Origin: CAYGZA01 sp964354135
GTDB taxonomy: Bacteria > Planctomycetota > Planctomycetia > Pirellulales > Thermoguttaceae
DNA length: 17,068 nt
Assembly (NCBI GenBank): GCA_964354135.1
Contig: CAYGZA010000118.1
Location: 1-17,068 of the forward strand
Direction: 5' to 3'
Below, in pieces: positions 7,919 to 14,033 of this stretch. Numbering within the stretch: position 1 is the stretch's first letter; every line of letters begins with the position of its first letter. The notes beneath the pieces are model-generated. The model was not told where the DNA came from and ran no database searches. It worked only from the letters and a program-made list of their open reading frames with translations. A program made the position numbers and the translations under genes.

Positions 7919-10728
7919 GCGCGCTCACTCCGTGGAGGCAGGTTGTCACGCCTCACGCTGACATCCGACTCGGGAAGTTCGACTCCTCGGTGTTCGCCGC
8001 CGACCTGGGCGAAGTGCTGGCCGGTCGTGGGGCGGTCGATTACCGGGACGCCCCCACCTTCTACTCCAAGACCTTCCTGACCGAAGGGCTTTGCCGGCTC
8101 TTGATCGAGACCATGCAGCGGCTTGCGGGCACGGGGAAGACCGAGCCGGTGATCCAACTCCAAACGGCCTTCGGGGGCGGCAAGACCCACACCCTGCTTA
8201 CGCTGCATCACGCATTTAAGAAGCCCACCGAGGTGGGAAGGTTGCCCCAGGTCCAATCCCTCGTGGATGCTGCGGGCCTCAAGAAGATCCCCGCCGCTAA
8301 TGTCGCCGGTCTGGTGGGCACGGCTCTGAACGCCTCCACCGACAAGACCCTATGGGGTGAGATGGCCTTCCAACTCGACGGCAACAAGGAAGGCAAGCTC
8401 TACGGCATGGTCGCCCAAAACGACCGCAACAGGTCGGCCCCCGGCTCAAAGCTCCTCGGCCAGATGCTCCAGGATGCTGGCCCGAGCCTGATCCTGATGG
8501 ATGAGATCCTGGTTTATCTCATCAACGCCGCCGCCATCCCGGTAGGGGAAAGCACCCTGCGTGGGCAAACGCTGACCTTTCTCCAGCAGCTTTGCATCGC
8601 TGTGTCCAATTGCCCACACGCCATGATGGTGGTCACCTTGACCAGCCAACTCACCGAATTCATGGACGAAAACGCCGAGCGGGCCTATGAGTCCCTGGAG
8701 CAAGTGATCGGCCGGGTCGAAAAAATCCGGCAGACGGTGGAGGGGGCGGAAATCTATGAGGTCATCCGCCGCCGATTGTTTGAGAACCTGGGCGACCCGA
8801 CCAAGCACCGGGCTGCCGCCGAAACCTACTGGGAGATGTATCGGAAGCTCGGCGAAGATGTCCCTTCGGCCTGCCGAGAGCCCAGCTACCGGGACAGCAT
8901 GGTAGCGGCCTACCCCTTCCACCCGGAGTTGATTTCGGTGCTCTACGAGCGTTGGGGCACGATCCCCGGCTTCCAGCGAACCCGTGGGGTGCTGCGCCTC
9001 CTGGCGGATGTCATCAGCAACCTGTATCAGGCCAAGGACAACGAACCTTTGATCCAAAGCTGCTCGGTGAACCTGGGCGTTTCGGCCGTGCGGAGCGAAC
9101 TGGTCAAACACACCGGCCACGGCAACGTATTCCACTCCGTGGTGGACAGCGACATTTCCGGCAAACAGGCCAAAGCCCCCGAGATCGACCGCCAGTTGGG
9201 CAGCGAGTATGCCAAGGAGAGCGTGTCGGAGAAGATCGCCAGGGCCATCTTCATGTATTCGTTCACTGGCGGCCAGCAGCGGGGGGCGACGTTGCCGCAA
9301 ATCCGGCTGGCGGTGTTGAACCCGGAGATGGCTCCACCGTTTGTCTCCGATGCCCTGGACCGGATGACCCGGCGGCTGTGGTATCTCTATCACGACAGCG
9401 GGCTCTACCGCTTCGATGCCCAACCGAACCTGAACCGCATCTTGGTGGATCGGGAGGAGATGGTCCGGTCGGAGCCGGAACGGGTCAAGGATTTCGCCAA
9501 GGCCACCCTGAACGACCTGATCGGAGACGCCACGTTTCGGGTCTATCGTTATCCCGAGGAGGACCGGGACGTGGCCGATGAGCCCCGGCTAAGTCTGGTG
9601 GTGCTTGACCTGAATCAGTGCGTTGCCGAAGAGGAGGTGCCCCAGGGGACGGAGGAGTTCGTGTGCGGCATCCTCCGTCAGCATGGCAAGGGCTTCCGCA
9701 AGCACGCCAATACGCTGATCTTCCTCGCCCCGGACCAACACCGGGCATCGGAGGTGATCGACGCCGCCCGACGACTCCTGGCCCTGCGGAACATCGACGA
9801 AGACAAGCCCACGAAGAAGCAACTTTCCGAAGAGCAACTCAAGGATCTGGCCGAACGGCTCAAGGAGGCCGAGGCCCGCCTCCCTGCGGCCTTGGCGACC
9901 GCCTACCGGCACGTCTTAGTCCCGGCCGAGAAGAAGACCATCCGCTGTCTCGACATGGGGATTTCGGCGGTGAGTGGCAAGACCACTCTCAGTGCCAAGG
10001 TCATGGAGAAATTGGCCGACGAGGAGCAGATCCTCGACAAGCTCGACCCGGCCATCATGATCGGCTCCCGGTTCGGCCTGTGGCCCGAGGATCAGGAGGT
10101 CATCAACGTCCGCACCCTGGCCGACTACTTCACCCAATTGACCCATCTGCCGATGCTGCAAGGGGCGGGTGTGCTGCCGGATTGCATGGCGAAGGGGGTT
10201 CATCGGGGGATCTTTGGTTACGCCTTGGGAGACGGGGACAAGCGGCAATTCGACACGATCTACTGCGGCGGCAAGGTGACCGCTGGCGGCCACACCAGCA
10301 GTCACTCAGTCACGGCGGCCGAGTGCGAGGTCACCGATTCGGCGTGGCTTCTGCGGCCTGCTGTCGCCAAGTCGCTCATGCCCGAGCCGGAAGGCAAAGT
10401 CCCGGAGGGCGAGAAGAAGCCACACGAGGAGAAAAAGGAAGACGAACAGTCCAAGGACGATGATGAATGGAAGAAGGGAGAAGTCAAGATTGTGGAGGGG
10501 GAACGCCGCCTGAACCGTGTCCGCATCGCTATGACCGTCCCCTGGGAGAACTGGAACGATGTGTACAACGAGGTTATCGACCCGTTGGCAAAAGAGGGTG
10601 CCGAAGTCCGGTGCGACGTGGTGATCGTCGCCAAGGGCGATGCCGCCATCCGGGAGAACACGGTGGAGTTGGGGATCAGGGAATCGTTGGACCAGCGAGG
10701 AATCAAGGCGGATATTCAGACGGGGTGA
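7915..10728 (+). CDS. DUF499 P-loop ATPase (COG1483)
   Basis: A 937-residue AAA+-like ATPase. Walker A FGGGKTH is at residues 86-92, in the AFGGGKTHTLL context typical of DUF499. Walker B LILMDE is at 192-197. Near residue 825 a highly charged Glu/Lys-rich linker leads to a small C-terminal domain. DUF499 proteins are, as far as I recall, related to the PglY/BrxC ATPases of BREX and repeatedly neighbour DUF1156 methylases. I prefer ATG 7915, which overlaps the preceding stop as ATGA with AAGGG upstream. An in-frame ATG at 7894 would add seven residues lying over the previous gene. It probably couples ATP hydrolysis to assembly or target handling by the methylase and helicase, by inference. 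It is the last gene of the tight operon block. Confidence 0.92.
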   Translation: MSALTPWRQVVTPHADIRLGKFDSSVFAADLGEVLAGRGAVDYRDAPTFYSKTFLTEGLCRLLIETMQRLAGTGKTEPVIQLQTAFGGGKTHTLLTLHHAFKKPTEVGRLPQVQSLVDAAGLKKIPAANVAGLVGTALNASTDKTLWGEMAFQLDGNKEGKLYGMVAQNDRNRSAPGSKLLGQMLQDAGPSLILMDEILVYLINAAAIPVGESTLRGQTLTFLQQLCIAVSNCPHAMMVVTLTSQLTEFMDENAERAYESLEQVIGRVEKIRQTVEGAEIYEVIRRRLFENLGDPTKHRAAAETYWEMYRKLGEDVPSACREPSYRDSMVAAYPFHPELISVLYERWGTIPGFQRTRGVLRLLADVISNLYQAKDNEPLIQSCSVNLGVSAVRSELVKHTGHGNVFHSVVDSDISGKQAKAPEIDRQLGSEYAKESVSEKIARAIFMYSFTGGQQRGATLPQIRLAVLNPEMAPPFVSDALDRMTRRLWYLYHDSGLYRFDAQPNLNRILVDREEMVRSEPERVKDFAKATLNDLIGDATFRVYRYPEEDRDVADEPRLSLVVLDLNQCVAEEEVPQGTEEFVCGILRQHGKGFRKHANTLIFLAPDQHRASEVIDAARRLLALRNIDEDKPTKKQLSEEQLKDLAERLKEAEARLPAALATAYRHVLVPAEKKTIRCLDMGISAVSGKTTLSAKVMEKLADEEQILDKLDPAIMIGSRFGLWPEDQEVINVRTLADYFTQLTHLPMLQGAGVLPDCMAKGVHRGIFGYALGDGDKRQFDTIYCGGKVTAGGHTSSHSVTAAECEVTDSAWLLRPAVAKSLMPEPEGKVPEGEKKPHEEKKEDEQSKDDDEWKKGEVKIVEGERRLNRVRIAMTVPWENWNDVYNEVIDPLAKEGAEVRCDVVIVAKGDAAIRENTVELGIRESLDQRGIKADIQTG

Positions 10729-10751
10729 CACGCCCCACAACGGTGTCTACC

Positions 10752-10835
10752 ATGACCATTGACCTGGACTCATCCGACCTCAAGTCGCTCTACACCCGCC
10801 TGGAGAGAGGCAACCTAAAGGGCAATCACGGTTGA
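10752..10835 (+). CDS. 27-codon ORF, possible gene remnant
   Basis: A short frame, MTIDLDSSDLKSLYTRLERG and seven more residues, begins 23 bp after the ATPase stop. Its opening looks like a genuine acidic and then amphipathic N-terminus rather than shadow translation. It has no clear ribosome binding site. It could be the start of a fifth operon gene cut off by a deletion or insertion, or chance. Confidence 0.25.
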   Translation: MTIDLDSSDLKSLYTRLERGNLKGNHG

Positions 10836-11002
10836 CTCCTGGGAAACCACATGCTGACAATCGAAGGACACGTCTGCTCGGGAATACGCCAGCCGTGGAT
10901 GATTCGGTTGTCCTGCGTTGCGACTGGCACGAAAAGGACTCGGGGCGAGAGGGTTTCTGGATTTGCAGGTTGGAATCCAACAAGGCGTGACGAGAGGAAG
11001 TC
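10836..11002. other. Spacer between the operon and the downstream genes
   Basis: No convincing gene. A 13-bp palindrome (GTTGGAATCCAAC, 10969-10981) lies just before the ribosome binding site of the next gene (GAGAGGAAG, 10992-11000). The palindrome could be an operator or chance. No terminator-like hairpin with a T-run is visible after the ATPase gene, so read-through is possible. Confidence 0.35.
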
Positions 11003-11860
11003 ATGGGCCAAGTCAGCAAGAGGCTACGAGCCCGCTTCGGCAAGGTGGCGGGGAAAGTCAAGACGCAAATAGAGAAAGAGGTGGGACCACCCCGCCTTCC
11101 CAAGGGCGTGAAGGACATCCCTTCGCTCGTCAAACAGGGGCATGACCCCATTCACTCTGTGTACATCCACGTGCAGAACATCACGTCGGTCTTCGCCGAG
11201 AACGTATCTCCGCTTCCCGAACTTAGCGCCTACTACAAGATCGTGGAGAAAGCGGAAGACGAATACATGCCTGCCGGGCCACCGATGAGCCCGCTGACCC
11301 GGAGCTACTTCACCTCCTGGGCGTTCTTTGACGTGCGGTTCGGGCCGGACCATGAGACGATGGGCACCTGCCTCTTGGACTTGAGCGACCTCTTGGACAT
11401 GGACCCTCGCATCGCCGAGGCCACCCGAGAGTTCCAGCAGAGCCGGACGGGCATCTACGAGCACCTCGGCAGCGCAGGTGGGAGGTGTCGGCTGAAGGAA
11501 CTGATCACCGACCGGGAGTTCGTCTGCTACTCCACGTCGGGCTATGCGGGACGCCCCGGGGAACTCTGGTACGTGCGGGCGTGTCCGCCGCTCTGGGGTT
11601 TGGCCGATTACTGGGTCACGGTGACCACGCCCTACATCCTCACCGGGATGACGAAGGCCGACTGGGTGGCGTACCTGAACCGAGCGATGTTGCAGGTCAA
11701 GGCCAAGGATGACGACAAGAAGCTCCACCGTCTCTTGAAGTACGGCCTCAGTGCCAACCACTGGAACGAGTTCGTGTTCCAGGCGTATCATCACCACCAG
11801 CACGATGCGATCTTCCTGGCAGGCATCCCGGATGTGAAAGGCAGTCTACCGCACGCATGA
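11003..11860 (+). CDS. Hypothetical protein, 285 residues
   Basis: I do not recognise this family. The start has a good ribosome binding site (GAGG at 10994-10997, 5 bases before the ATG). The first ~35 residues are basic and probably unstructured. The rest looks like a globular soluble alpha/beta protein. Conspicuous parts are SRTGIYEHLG (147-156), the Gly- and aromatic-rich SGYAGRPGELWYVRACPP (179-196), YWVTVTTPYIL (203-213) and a histidine cluster AYHHHQHDAIF (261-271). No signal peptide or membrane segment is seen. The stop TGA overlaps the next gene's AGGAGG ribosome binding site, so it forms a transcription unit with the CcbP-like gene. Function unknown. Confidence 0.82.
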   Translation: MGQVSKRLRARFGKVAGKVKTQIEKEVGPPRLPKGVKDIPSLVKQGHDPIHSVYIHVQNITSVFAENVSPLPELSAYYKIVEKAEDEYMPAGPPMSPLTRSYFTSWAFFDVRFGPDHETMGTCLLDLSDLLDMDPRIAEATREFQQSRTGIYEHLGSAGGRCRLKELITDREFVCYSTSGYAGRPGELWYVRACPPLWGLADYWVTVTTPYILTGMTKADWVAYLNRAMLQVKAKDDDKKLHRLLKYGLSANHWNEFVFQAYHHHQHDAIFLAGIPDVKGSLPHA

Positions 11861-11865
11861 GGAGG
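11860..11865 (+). promoter_or_regulatory. Strong ribosome binding site for the CcbP-like gene
   Basis: A perfect AGGAGG sits 5 bases before the ATG at 11871 and shares one base with the stop codon of the preceding gene. This fixes the start and supports co-translation. Confidence 0.7.
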
Positions 11866-11870
11866 AAACT

Positions 11871-12578
11871 ATGCCCAGCAAGAAGGCCAGGAAACGGGCT
11901 GCTCCGGCGAAGTTCAAGGTCGGCGACAAGGTCCGTGTCAAACAAAGTATCGTGGACGCGAACTACTTGGACCTGCCCATCGGCGGCTGGGCGGGGGTCG
12001 TTTCAGAGGTCCACGACGACGATGGCATGTACACCGTTCGGTGGAGCAAGCAGACCTTGGCCGCCATGCACCCAGTATACAAGAAGCGTTGCGAGCGAGA
12101 CGGCTTTGAGTTCAAGGAATACTGGCTCAACGAGGAGGACGTAGAGCCCGATTCGGGGGGCCCCCTGGCTGTCGAACAACCGAAGGATATCACTTCCAAG
12201 CCCTTGTCGCTAAACGATCAGGACGACCGGATCAGGATCGTATTCGGACTGACCAGCAATGATCCGCTCCCTGATGTGGACGAGGACACGCTGCGGGCAT
12301 ACCAGAAGCACCTGGCAGCTAACCTATCATTCCCTTTCGAGGCGGTGCATTCCCACGAGGCCGGCCCGTTCACGGACAGGATCGCCGGGGTCACGATCTT
12401 CGGCCTGGGTGACACCGATGACGAGGCGATGCTCGACGACATGTACGGCATCCTGTGCGAGGCCCGACTCGCAAAGGGGTTGGTGACCTTGCCGCTCGGG
12501 GAGTTGGAGGTTGCCAAGGGGAAGCCCAATCGTCAGTTGATCGCCGATTACTGCTACTGGTTCTGGAACTGGCGATGA
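11871..12578 (+). CDS. SH3-like plus CcbP-like calcium-binding protein
   Basis: 235 residues in two domains. After a basic tail, residues 14-92 (FKVGDKVRVKQ...GWAGVVSEV...YTVRW...YWLNEEDVEP) look like a small SH3/KOW-type beta barrel. Residues 141-235 match the layout of CcbP-type calcium-binding proteins (PF11535 as I recall it): Y-x(2)-HLAANLSFPFEA (144-158), the acidic GLGDTDDEAMLDDMYG (178-193), TLPLGELEV (206-214), and a closing DYCYWFWNWR (226-235). The acidic residues are the likely calcium ligands. In Anabaena, CcbP buffers calcium (family knowledge); the role here is unknown. It starts from a perfect AGGAGG and ends 7 bp before the next gene. The CcbP call rests on pattern memory, so moderate certainty. 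Confidence 0.8.
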   Translation: MPSKKARKRAAPAKFKVGDKVRVKQSIVDANYLDLPIGGWAGVVSEVHDDDGMYTVRWSKQTLAAMHPVYKKRCERDGFEFKEYWLNEEDVEPDSGGPLAVEQPKDITSKPLSLNDQDDRIRIVFGLTSNDPLPDVDEDTLRAYQKHLAANLSFPFEAVHSHEAGPFTDRIAGVTIFGLGDTDDEAMLDDMYGILCEARLAKGLVTLPLGELEVAKGKPNRQLIADYCYWFWNWR

Positions 12579-12585
12579 AATAGCC

Positions 12586-13323
12586 ATGCCCAGACGCAAG
12601 ATCCACATCAAGTCCAGCACCAAGGTCGGCTTGGAGCTTACCGCCGCCGAGCGGAATCTGATCATCGACCTGATGTGCCTCGACGACGAGTTCGAGGAGG
12701 TCGTCCGGGAAACACCGCCAGGGAAACCCATTGCCCTTACCCTAGCCGAATGGGATCTCTTTGCTGGCTTCATCGCTGGCGAGGCCAACCACACGCCCGA
12801 CAAGAAGCTTCAGAAGCGGCTGGACGCCATCTCTGAGAAGATCCAGAAGGTGCTCGATAGCTACACGGACGAGGAGCCGCACCGGAAGGTCTTTGATGCT
12901 GACGATGAGGATGACTCCGAGGAAATAGGTGGCGATCCTTTCATCATGGGCTTGGCCGCCCAGCTTCGGGAATCGCAGGTGAATCGGTCGGGCCAGATTC
13001 AGATTCGCCGTCTCAAGCTCACCAAGGCGCAACGGGATGTCCTGCTCACATACGGGAACCTGAAAGACCCGTTGCGGGACCAACTTGTCGTCGAAAGCGA
13101 TGGTCCCAAAACCTTCCACTTCGACGTCGTGGAACTCATGGCGCTGGCCTTTGCAGTCCAGACAGCGGCCAGGTCCACAACCGGGCGAACGAAGAGAACG
13201 CTCATCGGCGCTGCTGCCCAGATTGCGGAGGGCTTCATGGCCCTCACCGAAACGACGGGTGGCAGGGTAAAGGACGACGCGAGTAGCATCTGCGTCTCAT
13301 GCCCGAAACCCTCAACGGATTGA
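12586..13323 (+). CDS. Hypothetical protein with two internal repeats
   Basis: A 245-residue soluble, acidic protein of unknown function. Two segments of about 75 residues look like diverged copies: 17-91 (begins LELTAAERNLI, ends ISEKIQKVL) and 143-217 (begins LKLTKAQRDVL, ends AAQIAEGF). They share L-x-LT-x-A-(E/Q)-R-(N/D), a central E before a hydrophobic helix, and a final amphipathic helix with spaced Lys/Arg. A very acidic linker (about 103-114) joins them. The gene starts 7 bp after the CcbP-like gene and overlaps the recD2 fragment start by 25 bp, so it is probably co-transcribed with both. No catalytic motif is visible. Confidence 0.8.
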   Translation: MPRRKIHIKSSTKVGLELTAAERNLIIDLMCLDDEFEEVVRETPPGKPIALTLAEWDLFAGFIAGEANHTPDKKLQKRLDAISEKIQKVLDSYTDEEPHRKVFDADDEDDSEEIGGDPFIMGLAAQLRESQVNRSGQIQIRRLKLTKAQRDVLLTYGNLKDPLRDQLVVESDGPKTFHFDVVELMALAFAVQTAARSTTGRTKRTLIGAAAQIAEGFMALTETTGGRVKDDASSICVSCPKPSTD

Positions 13324-14033
13324 TCGAACGGGTGACCTACCACAACCCGGAGAACGGGTTTGCTGTGCTCAAGGTCCGGGTGAAGGCCCGCCAGGGCTTG
13401 GTGACGGTCGTAGGCAGCACCACCTCGGTCACGGCGGGCGAGCACCTGGAAGCCACCGGCCGCTGGTTCGTGGACCGGGAGCATGGCCAGCAGTTCAAGG
13501 CCGAGGAGTTGAAGACCACCCATCCCGCTTCAGCCGAAGGCATCGAGCGGTATCTGGCCTCTGGGGCGATCCGAAGCATCGGGCCGAAGCTGGCCGCCAA
13601 GATCGTGGGGCTCTACAAGGAACGGACTCTCGAAATCTTCGAGAAGGCGTCCGACCTTCTTATCCACATCAAGGGGATCGGTCCCGCGCATCTGAAACGA
13701 ATTCGCCAAAGCTGGCAGGAACAGAAAGAGGTCCGCAGGATCATGCTGTTCCTGACCGAGCATGGCATCGGCGCGGCGTGGGCTGCGCGGATCTACCGGA
13801 CCTACGGCCAGGAGTCCATTGCCAAGATCAAGGCCAACCCCTACCAGCTTGCCGACGACATCCGGGGGATCGGCTTTAAGACCGCCGATGAGCTGGCCGC
13901 CAAGCTGGGGATCGACCGCAATAGCCCGCACCGGGCACGGGCGGCGGTGCAGTACACACTCCAGGAGCTTGCCGGGGAAGGCCATTGCGGCTACCCGGAA
14001 GCCGGCGTGGTGGAGCACACCACCAAACTGTAA
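13299..14033 (+). pseudogene. recD2: Truncated RecD2-like helicase, N-terminal fragment
   Basis: The 244-residue product matches the front third of RecD2 (RecD/TraA-type 5'-3' DNA helicase, normally around 720-750 residues). It has an OB-like start (ERVTYHNPENGFAVLKV, 10-26), GIERYLASG (81-89), and three helix-hairpin-helix segments at about 92-103, 123-135 and 186-199 (DIRGIGFKTADEL). It ends at EHTTKL with TAA, just where the linker to the ATPase should follow. No Walker A, Walker B or motif VI remains, so it cannot be an active helicase; at most it is a DNA-binding fragment. The frame up to the break is intact, suggesting a recent event or a join in the assembly. The start overlaps the preceding gene by 25 bp and has no strong ribosome binding site. 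An in-frame functional short protein is less likely. Confidence 0.82.

Noticed and set aside
628..10728. Calling the operon DISARM or BREX outright
   Set aside because: The drmA (DUF1998), drmB, pglZ and brxL markers are absent. Only the helicase, methylase and ATPase types are shared.
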